Assembly (NCBI RefSeq): GCF_013364195.1
Contig: NZ_CP054918.1
Span: 7,057,001-7,121,000 of the forward strand
From: Streptomyces sp. NA04227
GTDB lineage: Bacteria > Actinomycetota > Actinomycetes > Streptomycetales > Streptomycetaceae
DNA length: 64,000 nucleotides
Direction: 5' to 3'
The notes under the pieces are model-generated. The model searched no databases. It saw only the letters and a list, made by a program, of their open reading frames with translations, and was not told the origin of the DNA. Below are positions 22,020-33,334 of this stretch, in pieces (the first letter of the stretch is position 1; each line of letters begins with the position of its first letter). Both the position numbers and the translations under genes were made by a program.

Positions 22020-23087
22020 TCAGAAGGTGAGTTCGTCCCGGCCCTCGGCAAGCGGCCCGAAGTGACGCTCCACCGTCTCCGCGTCGACCTCCTCCAGGGC
22101 CGCCGGGGACCACCGGGGCCGCCGGTCCTTGTCGACCACCTGGGCCCGGACGCCCTCCACCAGGTCGGCCGAATCCAGGGTCGCGCACGAGACGCGGAAC
22201 TCCTGGACCAGGACCTGTTCCAGGGAGTCGGTCCGGTGGGCCCGGCGTACCGCTTCGAGGGTGACCTTGAGCGAGGTGGGCGACTTCGCGAGCAGGGTCT
22301 CGGCGGTCTCCTTGGCCTCCGGCAGGCGGGTGGCGAGGAGGCGGGCGACGATCTCCTCCACGGTGGGCGCCGCGTAGCAGTGGTCGATCCACTCGCGCTG
22401 CCGGGCGAGTACGCCCTCGGGTGCGTCGGCCCGGTACCGCTCGACGACCTCCTGGGCTCCTTCACGCGCCAAGTCCTCGGTGAGCGCGTCCAGTTGGCCG
22501 GAGGGCACGAAGTGGTCGGCCAGGCCGCACAGCAGGACGTCCGCCGCGCCGACCGGGAGGCCGGTGAGGGCCAGATGCGTACCGAGTTCGCCGGGCGCGC
22601 GGCTCAGAAGGTAGGTGCCGCCGACGTCCGGGACGAAGCCGATACCGGTCTCCGGCATGGCGACGCGGGAGCGTTCGGTGACGATCCGCAGACTGCCGTG
22701 GGCGGAGACGCCGACGCCGCCGCCCATCACGATGCCGTCCATCAGGGCGACGTACGGCTTCGGGTAGCGGGCGATCCGGGCGTTGAGACGGTACTCGTCG
22801 CGCCAGAACTCCCGTGCCCGATCGCCGCCTTGGAGGGCCGACTCGCGGATCGCGCGGATGTCCCCGCCCGCGCACAACCCGCGCTCGCCCGCGCCGGAGA
22901 TCAGCACGGTCGCGAGCGCGGGATCGTCCGCCCAGGCGGCCAGGGTCTCGTCCAGGCGCAGCACCATGGCATGGGTGAGGGCGTTGATCGCCCTCGGCCG
23001 GTTGAGGACGAGGTGCCCCAAGTGCCCCTCGGTGCGCGGGAGTACGGGTTCCTCGGCTGCCCCGGTTCGCTCTGGGGTGGTCGTCAC
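22020..23087 (-). CDS. 3-hydroxyisobutyryl-CoA hydrolase (enoyl-CoA hydratase/isomerase family)
   Basis: A 355-residue crotonase-superfamily protein of the HIBCH subgroup, which cleaves 3-hydroxyisobutyryl-CoA in valine breakdown. Subgroup marks are LNRPRAINALTHAMV, the oxyanion-hole GLCAGGDIRAI, YPKPYVALMDGIVMGGGVGVS, and VAMPETGIGFVPDVGGTYLLSR with the Glu and Asp used in thioester hydrolysis. The C-terminal KSPTSLKVTLEAVRRA stretch is shared only by HIBCH-type members. The start is GTG at 23087. It follows meaB on the same strand after 99 nt, in keeping with a branched-chain/propionyl-CoA setting. Confidence 0.88.
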   Translation of the reverse strand: MTTTPERTGAAEEPVLPRTEGHLGHLVLNRPRAINALTHAMVLRLDETLAAWADDPALATVLISGAGERGLCAGGDIRAIRESALQGGDRAREFWRDEYRLNARIARYPKPYVALMDGIVMGGGVGVSAHGSLRIVTERSRVAMPETGIGFVPDVGGTYLLSRAPGELGTHLALTGLPVGAADVLLCGLADHFVPSGQLDALTEDLAREGAQEVVERYRADAPEGVLARQREWIDHCYAAPTVEEIVARLLATRLPEAKETAETLLAKSPTSLKVTLEAVRRAHRTDSLEQVLVQEFRVSCATLDSADLVEGVRAQVVDKDRRPRWSPAALEEVDAETVERHFGPLAEGRDELTF

Positions 23088-23186
23088 CGGCTCGCGGTCC
23101 TCTCTGCCGGACGGATACCGCGGGTCACTGCCCGGGGTTCACGTCACTGTGCCGTGCCCTGCTCGCGGATCACTGTAGGGCGCCGC

Positions 23187-24194
23187 TCACAGGCCGCGTC
23201 CCGCCGCCTCCGGCCCGCCGAAGGCCTCCAGAAGCCGCTGCGCGGCCAGGCTCGCGGTCAACTCGCCGTTCCGTACGCCCAGTTCGACCTCCGGGGTCAG
23301 ACGGCGCACCTCGGGATGCTCGCGCATCCGGGTGAGCAGTTGCTCGCGCACCATCGACCAGGTCCAGTCGACCTGCTGCTCGCGGCGCTTGGCCGTGAGC
23401 CGGTCCGTCGACTCCAGGAGGGTGCGGTGCTGTTCGAGGCGTTCCCACAGCGTGTCCAGGCCGGAGCCCTCGCGGGCGCTGCAGGTCAGCACGGGCGGCG
23501 TCCAGGCGGCGTCGGCGGGCTGCATCAGGCGCAGCGCGCCCGCCAGTTCACGCGCCGCCGCCTTGGCGTCGCGCTCGTGCGGCCCGTCCGCCTTGTTCAC
23601 CGCGACGACGTCGGACATCTCCAGGACGCCCTTCTTGATGCCCTGCAACTGGTCGCCGGTACGGGCCAGGGTGAGCATCAGGAAGGTGTCGACCATATTG
23701 GCGACGGCCGTCTCGGACTGGCCGACTCCGACGGTCTCCACCAGGATCACGTCGTACCCGGCCGCCTCCATGACCACGATGGTCTCCCGGGTGGCCCGGG
23801 CCACCCCGCCGAGCGTGCCCGCGCTCGGCGAGGGCCGCACAAAGGCCGCCGGGTCCACCGCGAGGCGCTCCATCCTGGTCTTGTCGCCCAGGATCGAGCC
23901 GCCGGTACGGGTGGAGGACGGGTCCACCGCGAGCACCGCCACCCGGTGCCCGAGCCCGGTGAGCATGGTGCCGAGCGCGTCGATGAAGGTGGACTTGCCG
24001 ACGCCGGGCACACCGGTGATACCGATACGGCGTGCCCGGCCCGAGTGCGGCAGCAGCTCGATCAACAGGCGCTGGGCCAGCTCCCGGTGATCGGGCCGCG
24101 TCGATTCCACGAGGGTGATGGCCCGGGCGATGAACGCCCGCGACCCTTCGAGTACACCCTTCGCATAGCTGTCGAGGTCGATGGCACGCTTCAC
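23187..24194 (-). CDS. meaB: Methylmalonyl-CoA mutase-associated GTPase MeaB
   Basis: A 335-residue G3E-family P-loop GTPase that guards and reloads the B12 cofactor of methylmalonyl-CoA mutase. The P-loop is [35 protein letters not shown] is the family hallmark; [13 protein letters not shown] and VAVNKADG provide the G3 and G4 motifs. The C-terminal dimerisation arm ([19 protein letters not shown]) is complete. The start is GTG at 24194, 16 nt after the stop of the mutase large subunit, so it belongs to the same transcript. Confidence 0.95.
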   Translation of the reverse strand: MKRAIDLDSYAKGVLEGSRAFIARAITLVESTRPDHRELAQRLLIELLPHSGRARRIGITGVPGVGKSTFIDALGTMLTGLGHRVAVLAVDPSSTRTGGSILGDKTRMERLAVDPAAFVRPSPSAGTLGGVARATRETIVVMEAAGYDVILVETVGVGQSETAVANMVDTFLMLTLARTGDQLQGIKKGVLEMSDVVAVNKADGPHERDAKAAARELAGALRLMQPADAAWTPPVLTCSAREGSGLDTLWERLEQHRTLLESTDRLTAKRREQQVDWTWSMVREQLLTRMREHPEVRRLTPEVELGVRNGELTASLAAQRLLEAFGGPEAAGRGL

Positions 24195-24210
24195 AGGCCG
24201 CGGCACCGGA

Positions 24211-26441
<2,231 letters not shown>

Positions 26442-26442
<1 letters not shown>

Positions 26443-28328
26443 CACGCGACACCCATCTGATCGAGAACCGAGGAGAGGACGGCGACCACGTCGCTGCCCA
26501 CGAAGACGAACTCGTCGACTCCGGCCCGCTCGTACGCCGTACGCGCCTCGCCGGGCCGGCCCGCGAGGAACACCCGCCGGGCGCCCGCCGACTTCAGTTC
26601 CTTGGCGACCGCCTCGGCCTGCTCCGCGTACAGCGTGTCGCTGGAGCACAGACAGGCGATCGTGGCGCCGCTCGCCGTGTACGCGGCGGCGGCGCTCGCG
26701 GCGTCGACCGTCACCGGCTCGTGCACCGGCTCGATGCCCGCGGTCCGGAAGAAGTTCGAGGCGAAGCTCGCGCGCGCGGTGTGCGCCGCGGCGCTGCCGA
26801 GCGCGGCGAGGAAGACCCGCGGCCGGGCGCCGGTGGCGGCCAGGTGCGCGTCGGAGCGGGCCCGCAGCGCCTCGAAGGCCTCGTCGCGGCGTACCCGCGG
26901 AAGGCCGCCTCCGAGCGGCGCGGGCGCGGGCTCGCGCTCGACCGGCTGCTCGTCCAGGTGCGGGAACTCGCTGACACCGGTGACCGGTTCGCGGCGCTTG
27001 GCCAGCTTGGCCGAGCGCTCCTGCCAGGTCGCCGCGAGACGCTCGGCGACCAGGCCCGAGCGCAGCGCGGCCAGTTGACCGCCCGCCCGCTCGATCTCCT
27101 GGAACCAGGCCCAGGCCGCCCTGGCCAGTTCCTCGGTGAGCTGCTCCACGTACCAGGAGCCGCCCGCCGGGTCGACGACCCGGGCCAGATGCGACTCCTC
27201 GATCAGGATGGAGGAGGTGTTGCGGGCGATACGGCGGGCGAAGGCGTCCGGCAGGCCGAGCGCGCTGTCGAAGGGGAGCACGGTCACCGCGTTCGCGCCG
27301 CCGACACCGGCGCCGAGACAGGCGACGGTGGTCCGCAGCATGTTCACCCACGGGTCGCGGCGCGTCATCATCACCGGCGAGGTGACCGCGTGCTGGTGCT
27401 GCGCACCGGTACCGGCCGGAGCGCCGCTCACCTCGGCGACGCGGGCCCAAAGCCTGCGCGCGGCACGGAACTTGGCGATGGTCAGGAACTGGTCCGCGCT
27501 CGCCGCGTAGCGGAACTCCAGCTGTGCGAGGGCCGATTCGACGGACAGGCCCGCCTCGGTCAGCTCGCGCAGATAGGCGACGCCGGTGGCCAGCGAGCAG
27601 CCGAGCTCCTGTGCGGCCGAGCCGCCCGCCTCGTGGTACGGCAGCGCGTCCACGGTGACCGTACGGACCTTGGGGTACTCGCGGGCGCACAGCGCGGCGA
27701 GTTCACGGGTCTCGGCGAGGCGCCGGTCCAGGCCGTCCTCGCTGCCGGTGCGGGCCACCCGGCCGACCGGGTCGGCGCCGAGGCTGCCGAGCGCGGCTTC
27801 CTTGGGCACACCGCGGTCCGCGTACAGCGCGAGCAGGGCGCGGGCGGCCTCGCCCGCGTCGCCGTCGGTGTCCAGGACGACCGGGGCGAGGTCCAGGTAG
27901 ACGCCGTCGAGCGCGGTGGCCAGGCCGGAGACCGGTACGCCGCCGGGGCCGACCGTGAGCCAGACCGAGGTGACGCCGTTCTCCAGGTCGGCGAGAATCG
28001 CCTCGTTGGCGAGCTTCGGGTCGGGCTGCGCGTGGCGCTGGCGCACGTCCCAGCTCTCGACCGTGTTGCCCTCGGGCCGCGAGCCCCGCAGGAAGCTGCC
28101 GAAGCCCGGCACACCGACCGGGCCGGAGCCGTCCTCCGCGGTGTACAGCGGCTGGACGGTCAGACCGTCCTCGAGTCGCGTGGCGAGGGCGTCCTCGGCA
28201 TCTTTTCCGTGGACGTCCTCCTTGCCCGTCTTGCGCAGTACGCCTTCTACGAGACGCTGCCACTGTTCGCGGGAGGCATCGGGAAAGTCGGCAGCCAGGC
28301 CGAGTTCGTCGTCGGGGAGCGCGGTCAT
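26442..28328 (-). CDS. mutA: Methylmalonyl-CoA mutase, small (non-catalytic) subunit
   Basis: A 628-residue mutase small subunit. The barrel is recognisable ([64 protein letters not shown]). The C-terminal cobalamin-like domain lacks the DxHxxG motif: the place reads [19 protein letters not shown]. This is the normal state of MutA, which is structural and does not bind B12. The gene is first of four (mutA, mutB, meaB and probably the HIBCH gene). A TAGCCT hexamer ends 7 nt before the ATG, hinting at leaderless transcription. Confidence 0.95.
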
Positions 28329-28759
28329 GCGGCACAGGCTAGGGGAGTGGCCAGCCGAGAAGCAGTGGTGACCCCTGTGACCTTCCCCTCCTTGAAAGGC
28401 GGGTGAGCTGGTGCTTGTCGCCCTGTGTCATGACTACCGGACAGTCGGCAGTAGGGGGTCGGACGGGTGCGGCAGGGGAGCGTGCGGAGGTTTTCGCCTC
28501 GGCGGATGTCAAGCGAAGCGGACGGCGTCGGTCACTTGCAGGAGGGGTCCGGAGTCCGCCCGACGGCACGGGCGTTCGTATAGCGGACGCCGGAAGAAAC
28601 GGCGCCTCGCGGAGGTCCCGCGCGGTCGTTGTACGGCGGTTGACGGCGGGCGCGGTTAATTGTGTGGCGCGGTGCGAGGGGACCCCTCTAGAGTGAGCGC
28701 GTTCGCAGGGCGGCAGAGAGCCGTCCCCGGTACGAAGAAGGACCCAGGAGGTGTGACCA
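28329..28759. other. Divergent intergenic region between mutA and the rsgA leader
   Basis: No gene is supported in these 431 bp. On the minus side, AGGCTA at 28336-28341 reads TAGCCT toward mutA. On the plus side, TTGACG (28640-28645) and TAGAGT (28689-28694) are promoter-like but too far apart to form one promoter; TAGAGT alone is a fair Streptomyces -10 about 65 nt before the leader ORF. Confidence 0.4.
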
Positions 28760-28831
28760 ATGGCTGTTGCCGCGACGGGCGCTGCCCGCATCCAGGAGCT
28801 CATCCATCCCACCTCCGTGGCCACCGGCTGA
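28760..28831 (+). CDS. Possible 23-residue leader peptide upstream of rsgA
   Basis: An ATG with a strong AGGAGGTG site 7 nt before it opens a 23-codon frame, MAVAATGAARIQELIHPTSV and ATG, ending in TGA. A 7-bp GC hairpin (CGCGCGC, loop AAG, GCGCGCG) follows within 25 nt, and the rsgA GTG, which has a poor ribosome site of its own, comes 70 nt after the stop. Strong initiation on a tiny frame followed by a hairpin is the layout of translational attenuators, but no regulatory amino-acid run is visible, and the peptide is not one I recognise. Confidence 0.45.
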   Translation: MAVAATGAARIQELIHPTSVATG

Positions 28832-28901
28832 CACTCGTCACCACCGCGCGCAAGGCGCGCGCTCCCGGGGCCACCTCGTCACCCCGAACAGGTGCCTTGT
28901 A

Positions 28902-30044
28902 GTGAATCTCTCTTCTGCCCGATCCTCTTCGACCGCTCGACCCTCCTCCCCCCAACTCCCCTCCGCCGCGGACGCCTTGGCCCCCTACGGCTGGGACGAC
29001 GGCTGGGCGGAGGCATTCGCCCCGTACGCGGCGCAGGGTCTGCTCCCCGGCCGTGTCGTCCGCGTCGACCGCGGCCACTGCGACCTCGCCACCGCCGAGG
29101 GTCCGGTACGGGCCGACACGGCGTACGTCACCCCGCACGATCCGCTCCGGGTGCTGTGCACCGGGGACTGGGCCGCCGTCGACCCCGCCGGTGACCCCCG
29201 GTTCGTACGGGCCTACCTGGAGCGCCGCACCTCGTTTGTGCGCTCCACCTCCTCCAAGCGCTCGGAGGGGCAGATCCTGGCGGCCAACGTCGACCATGTG
29301 ATCATCGCCGTCTCGCTCGCCGGTGAGCTCGACCTCGGCCGCATCGAGCGCTTCCTGGCCCTCGCCTGGGAATCCGGGGCCACTCCCGTGCTCGTACTCA
29401 CCAAGTGCGATCTCGTACCGGACCAAGTGACCCGGTCCCATCTGGTGCAGGACGCCGAACTGACCGCGCCCGGCGTCCAGGTGCTGCCCGTCAGCGCCCG
29501 GCTCGGCGAGGGCATCGACGTACTCGCCGCCGTCGTCGCGGGCGGCACCACGGCCCTGCTCGGGCAGTCCGGCGCGGGCAAGTCGACGCTGGCCAACGCC
29601 CTGCTCGGCGAGGACGTGATGGAGGTGCAGGCCACCCGCGACGTGGACAACAAGGGCCGCCACACCACGACCACCCGCAATCTGCTCGTACTGCCGGGCG
29701 GCGGCGTGCTCATCGACACCCCCGGGCTGCGCGGTGTCGGACTGTGGGACGCGGGGCACGGCGTCGGCCAGGTGTTCTCGGAGATCGAGGACCTCGGGGC
29801 GCGGTGCAGGTTCCACGACTGCGCCCACGAGGCCGAACCGGGCTGCGCGGTGCTCGCCGCCGTCGAGGACGGCAGCCTCCCGGTCCGCAGGCTGGACAGC
29901 TACCGCAAGCTCATGCGCGAGAACCGCCACATCGTCGCCAAGACCGACGCCCGGATGCGGGCGCAGATGCGGCGCGAGTGGAAGGCGATCAGCGCACAGG
30001 GGCGGATGAACGGGGAGATGAAGCGGGGGCGGTACTCCCGCTGA
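28902..30044 (+). CDS. rsgA: Ribosome small-subunit-dependent GTPase RsgA
   Basis: A 380-residue circularly permuted GTPase of the RsgA/YjeQ family, which helps late 30S subunit maturation. Order: OB-fold (RVVRVDRGHCDLATAEG), then G4 (VLTKCDLVP), G5, P-loop (ALLGQSGAGKSTLANAL), G2 (DNKGRHTTTTRNL), G3 (LIDTPGLRGVGL), and the zinc domain with C and H ligands in CRFHDCAHEAEPGCAV. The C-terminal tail (MRAQMRREWKAISAQGRMNGEMKRGRY) is basic. The GTG at 28902 gives a plausible N-terminus; the frame is open further upstream without homology. Streptomyces often have two RsgA-type proteins, and which this is cannot be settled here. Confidence 0.9.
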   Translation: MNLSSARSSSTARPSSPQLPSAADALAPYGWDDGWAEAFAPYAAQGLLPGRVVRVDRGHCDLATAEGPVRADTAYVTPHDPLRVLCTGDWAAVDPAGDPRFVRAYLERRTSFVRSTSSKRSEGQILAANVDHVIIAVSLAGELDLGRIERFLALAWESGATPVLVLTKCDLVPDQVTRSHLVQDAELTAPGVQVLPVSARLGEGIDVLAAVVAGGTTALLGQSGAGKSTLANALLGEDVMEVQATRDVDNKGRHTTTTRNLLVLPGGGVLIDTPGLRGVGLWDAGHGVGQVFSEIEDLGARCRFHDCAHEAEPGCAVLAAVEDGSLPVRRLDSYRKLMRENRHIVAKTDARMRAQMRREWKAISAQGRMNGEMKRGRYSR

Positions 30045-30049
30045 GGGCG

Positions 30050-30083
30050 GGGCCGGGGCGGGCCAGCGCCGCCGCCCCGGCCC
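30050..30083. terminator. Bidirectional terminator hairpin
   Basis: A 12-bp perfect stem (30050-30061 with 30072-30083) with a 10-nt loop lies between the convergent rsgA and alpha/beta-hydrolase genes. Confidence 0.6.
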
Positions 30084-30099
30084 GGCTCCCCGCCGGGTG

Positions 30100-30867
30100 T
30101 CAGGCCGCCAGCGCCGCCGCCGTGGCCCGGGCGAAGCCGTCCGGGTTGTCCAGCATGATGTTGTGCCCGCAGTCCGGGACCGGGACCACGGCCACTCCGG
30201 CCTCGGTGAGCGCGTCAGCGCCCGGGAACGGGCCGTCGGCCTCGGGGAGCAGATAGGTGCGGGGGATCTTCAGGTCCAGCAGGAGTTCGCGCATGGTGGG
30301 GACGGTGCCGCGGGTGAGGTGGACCGCGCTGCGGTGCAGGGCCTCCCGTCCCGCCAGGCGCATCGTGGACCACCAGTGGGCACCGGCCCGGTCCCGGACG
30401 GCCTCCCAGCCGCCCGCCAGGAACTCCCGCTCGGAGTACGCGGCGATGCCGCCGCTGCCCGAGTCGCCGTGCCGGGGTGTGATCGGGTCGAGGTTGGAGT
30501 CGATCAGGACCAGGCGCGAGACGAGGTGCGGGTGCCGGGCGGCGAGGACGACGGCCACCGAGCCGCCCATGCTGTGCGCGATCAGCTCCGCGTCGGCGAC
30601 TTCCGCGGCGGTCAGGGCCGCGGCGAGGGCGTCGGCATGGGCTTCAAGGGTGTAGTCGAAGCCGGTCGGCCGGTCGCTGATGCCGTGCCCGAGCAGGTCG
30701 ATCAGCAGCGAACGGTGTCCGGCGAGCAGCGGGTGGACGGCGACCGCCGCGAAGTAGGCGGGCGAGGTCGCGCCCAATCCATGGACGTAGACGCGAGACG
30801 GCTCCCGTCCCGGCAACTCGGCCCAGCGGATCCGGTCGCCCTCGGGCGTCACGATGGCGTCGCGCAC
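30100..30867 (-). CDS. Alpha/beta hydrolase
   Basis: A 255-residue alpha/beta-hydrolase-fold enzyme. The oxyanion segment is YVHGLGATSPAY, the nucleophile elbow is AHSMGGS (Ser about residue 107), a likely acid Asp follows in the second half, and the catalytic His sits in DCGHNIMLDNPDGF near the C-terminus. The LIDLLGHGISDRP segment is typical of esterase/lactonase-like members. The substrate is unknown. The start is GTG with GGGGAG upstream. Its upstream region carries four imperfect repeats, and it is divergent from the Ada-AlkA gene. Confidence 0.85.
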   Translation of the reverse strand: MRDAIVTPEGDRIRWAELPGREPSRVYVHGLGATSPAYFAAVAVHPLLAGHRSLLIDLLGHGISDRPTGFDYTLEAHADALAAALTAAEVADAELIAHSMGGSVAVVLAARHPHLVSRLVLIDSNLDPITPRHGDSGSGGIAAYSEREFLAGGWEAVRDRAGAHWWSTMRLAGREALHRSAVHLTRGTVPTMRELLLDLKIPRTYLLPEADGPFPGADALTEAGVAVVPVPDCGHNIMLDNPDGFARATAAALAA

Positions 30868-30886
30868 GGTCTGCTCCCCCTGTAGG

Positions 30887-30940
30887 TACTACGGATGCAT
30901 CTACTACGAATGCGTCCACGGATGCCTGTACTACGGACAT
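30887..30940. repeat. Four imperfect short direct repeats in the hydrolase/ada intergenic region
   Basis: TACTACGGATGC (30887), TACTACGAATGC (30902), a shortened CCACGGATGC (30916) and TACTACGGACAT (30929) follow one another at 12-15 bp steps in a 110-bp stretch between divergent genes. They start 20 bp upstream of the hydrolase GTG and could be operator half-sites. Confidence 0.5.
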
Positions 30941-31064
30941 TCCAGCTCGGTGGAGAGGTGAGCACAGCCCTCGGGGCTTGCCGCCTCGCCACCCTCCCCA
31001 ACCACCCGACGCGATGTCCGATTCCCGCCAGCCCGACCTTCGCCCCGGGCGCACACTGGGAGAC

Positions 31065-32630
31065 ATGATCGATGAGGAGACGGGCTACGAGGCGGTGCGC
31101 AGCCGTGATGCGCGGTTCGACGGGGTGTTCTTCTTCGCCGTCGCGACCACTGGCATCTACTGCCGTCCCAGCTGCCCGGCCGTCACCCCGAAACGGCGCA
31201 ACGTGCGCTTCTACCCGACGGCCGCCGCGGCCCAGCACTCCGGGTTCCGTGCCTGCCGTCGCTGCCGCCCCGACGCTGCCCCCGGCTCGGCCGCGTGGGA
31301 CCAGCGGGCCGATGTCGTCGGCCGTGCGATGCGGATGATCGGCGACGGGGTGGTGGACCGCGAGGGTGTGTCCGGGCTCGCGGTGCGCCTCGGCTACAGC
31401 ACGCGTCAGGTGCAGCGCCAGCTCACCACCGAACTCGGGGCGGGTCCGGTCGCCCTCGCCCGCGCCCAACGCGCCCACACGGCAAGGGTGTTGCTCCAGA
31501 CCACCGGACTGCCGGTCACCGAGATCGCCTTCGCCTCGGGTTTCGCGAGCGTCCGCCAGTTCAACGACACGATGCGGGCGGTGTACGACACCACTCCGAC
31601 CGGTCTGCGCGGCAAGTCCGCCCAGCGGCGGGCCGGTTCGGCCCGGGGCAACCGTCGCGGTCCGAACGGTCACGGCGCCTCCGTGGTGGTGGACCACCGT
31701 CCGGCAGCACATGCCGAACCCGCCGAAACCGCAGCCGGAGCCGACGACGTCCACGGTGCGCACGACGCTCACCGCGCGCACGACCCTCACGCCGCGCGCG
31801 GTGCGACCGCCCACCCCGGCCGCTACGCCGCGGGCATCCCCCTCCGCCTCGCCCACCGCGGCCCCTACCAGGCCGCCCCCGTCTTCGACCTGCTCGCCCG
31901 CGAAGCCCTGCCCGGCATCGAGGAGGTGACCGGCGACCACGGCGCCCGCACCTACCGGCGTACGCTGCGGCTGCCGCACGGCACCGGGATCGTGGCCGTG
32001 GCCGAGCGCACCGGCACGAGCGCCGGGACGGGCGCCGCGCACCCCGGCGGCTGGCTCGAAGCACGGCTGCACCTGACCGATCTGCGGGACCTCACCACCG
32101 CCGTACACCGGCTGCGGCGCCTCTTCGACCTGGACGCGGACCCCTTCGCGGTGGACGAACGCCTGGGCGCCGACCCGCGGTTGGCGCCGCTGGTCGCGGC
32201 CCGCCCCGGGCTGCGCTCGCCGGGCGCGGCCGAACCCGAGGAGTACGCGGTACGCGCCCTCGCGGGCCCGGCCGTCGCCGCGCGGCTGCTCGCCGAGTAC
32301 GGCACCGAACTGGAGCGGCCCTGCGGCAGCCTCACCCATCTCTTCCCCGCGCCCGCCGACCTCGCGGGGGTCGAAGGCCCGGTGGGCGCGCTCGCCGGGG
32401 CGCTGGCCGACGGCTCGCTGCGCCTCGACGCGGGCGCCGACCGCGAGGAGGCGCACCGCGCCCTGCTCGCGGTGCCGGGCCTGGACGCGCGCACCGCCGC
32501 ACTGATCCGCACCCGGGCACTGTCCGACCCCGATGTCCCGGTCCCCGGTGAGCAACTGCCCGAGACCTGGCGACCCTGGCGTTCCTACGCACGCCAACAC
32601 CTGTACACAGAACGGGAGTTCAGCTCATGA
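31065..32630 (+). CDS. Ada-AlkA fusion protein (methyl-phosphotriester sensor, AraC regulator, degenerate AlkA domain)
   Basis: A 521-residue fusion. Residues about 1-75 are the Ada zinc domain, with the methyl-accepting Cys and its partners in GIYCRPSCPAV and FRACRRCRPD. An AraC-type helix-turn-helix follows (VSGLAVRLGYSTRQVQRQLTTELG, FASGFASVRQFNDTM). After a His/Ala-rich linker comes an AlkA-type 3-methyladenine glycosylase domain. That domain is shortened: the helix-hairpin-helix reads VPGLDARTAALI, and the segment carrying the catalytic Asp is missing (DPDVPVPGEQLPETWRPWRSYA). The regulator half looks intact; the glycosylase half is probably inactive. It overlaps ogt by ATGA. The ATG at 31065 matches the usual family start. 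Confidence 0.87.
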   Translation: MIDEETGYEAVRSRDARFDGVFFFAVATTGIYCRPSCPAVTPKRRNVRFYPTAAAAQHSGFRACRRCRPDAAPGSAAWDQRADVVGRAMRMIGDGVVDREGVSGLAVRLGYSTRQVQRQLTTELGAGPVALARAQRAHTARVLLQTTGLPVTEIAFASGFASVRQFNDTMRAVYDTTPTGLRGKSAQRRAGSARGNRRGPNGHGASVVVDHRPAAHAEPAETAAGADDVHGAHDAHRAHDPHAARGATAHPGRYAAGIPLRLAHRGPYQAAPVFDLLAREALPGIEEVTGDHGARTYRRTLRLPHGTGIVAVAERTGTSAGTGAAHPGGWLEARLHLTDLRDLTTAVHRLRRLFDLDADPFAVDERLGADPRLAPLVAARPGLRSPGAAEPEEYAVRALAGPAVAARLLAEYGTELERPCGSLTHLFPAPADLAGVEGPVGALAGALADGSLRLDAGADREEAHRALLAVPGLDARTAALIRTRALSDPDVPVPGEQLPETWRPWRSYARQHLYTEREFSS

Positions 32631-33163
32631 CCAGCACCGCACCCCGGTCCGCGGCAGACCGCCGTCCGGCCGCGGCGGGCCTCACGTACTACACCGTGCT
32701 CGACAGTCCGGTGGGCGAACTGCTGCTGACGGCAACGGAGTCGGGCGCCCTCACCTCCCTGTCCGTACCGGGGCAGAAGGGCGGACGCACCCTCCAGCCC
32801 GGCTGGCAGCGCCGCCCCGAGGTCTTCACCGCGGCGCGGGAACAGCTCGCCGCCTACTTCGCCGGTGAACTCACCGCGTTCCACCTGCCGTTGGCGACCA
32901 ACGGCAGCACCTTCCGCGAGCAGGTGTGGGCCGCCCTGGACGAGGTCCCGTACGGCTCGACCACCAGCTACGGCGCCCTCGCCGCCGGGATCGGCGCCTC
33001 CCGGGCCGCTGTCCGCGCGGTCGGCGGCGCCATCGGCGCCAACCCGCTCCTCATCGTGCGCCCGTGCCACCGCGTCATCGGCGCGGACGGTTCACTGACC
33101 GGCTACGCGGGCGGACTTGAGCGCAAACGACTGCTGCTCGATCTCGAGGGAGCCGAGGTCTGA
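32627..33163 (+). CDS. ogt: Methylated-DNA--protein-cysteine methyltransferase
   Basis: A 178-residue Ogt/MGMT protein that removes methyl groups from O6-methylguanine by one-way transfer to its own cysteine. The acceptor is in IVRPCHRVIGADG (Cys about residue 147). The helix-turn-helix FREQVWAALDEVPYGSTTSYGALAAGIG, which flips the base, and the C-terminal YAGGLERKRLLLDLE are complete. The ATG overlaps the ada stop, so it is co-translated with the Ada-type regulator that probably induces it under alkylation stress. Confidence 0.95.
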   Translation: MTSTAPRSAADRRPAAAGLTYYTVLDSPVGELLLTATESGALTSLSVPGQKGGRTLQPGWQRRPEVFTAAREQLAAYFAGELTAFHLPLATNGSTFREQVWAALDEVPYGSTTSYGALAAGIGASRAAVRAVGGAIGANPLLIVRPCHRVIGADGSLTGYAGGLERKRLLLDLEGAEV

Positions 33164-33334
33164 GGCGCGGCTCCGGGAATGCCGGAGTGCGTGTCCGAAA
33201 CCGTACGGTCGCCGTGATCGTCGGCGCCCGTGGCGCACCGGAAGTATCGGCCCGGATGCGTTCCGTATCGGCCAGCTTCGGGGGGCCCTCGTCGTTTTCG
33301 CCCCAACAGGCCTGCTGGTGGGCATCCTTGAGCC

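Noticed and set aside
26446..27690. Upstream extension of the mutB frame
   Set aside because: The sequence before 26442 is out-of-frame mutA; homology to mutase starts exactly after the TGATG overlap.
30887..30940. Short repeats considered as a CRISPR array
   Set aside because: Units are 12 bp with almost no spacers and no cas genes are nearby; operator-like repeats fit better.
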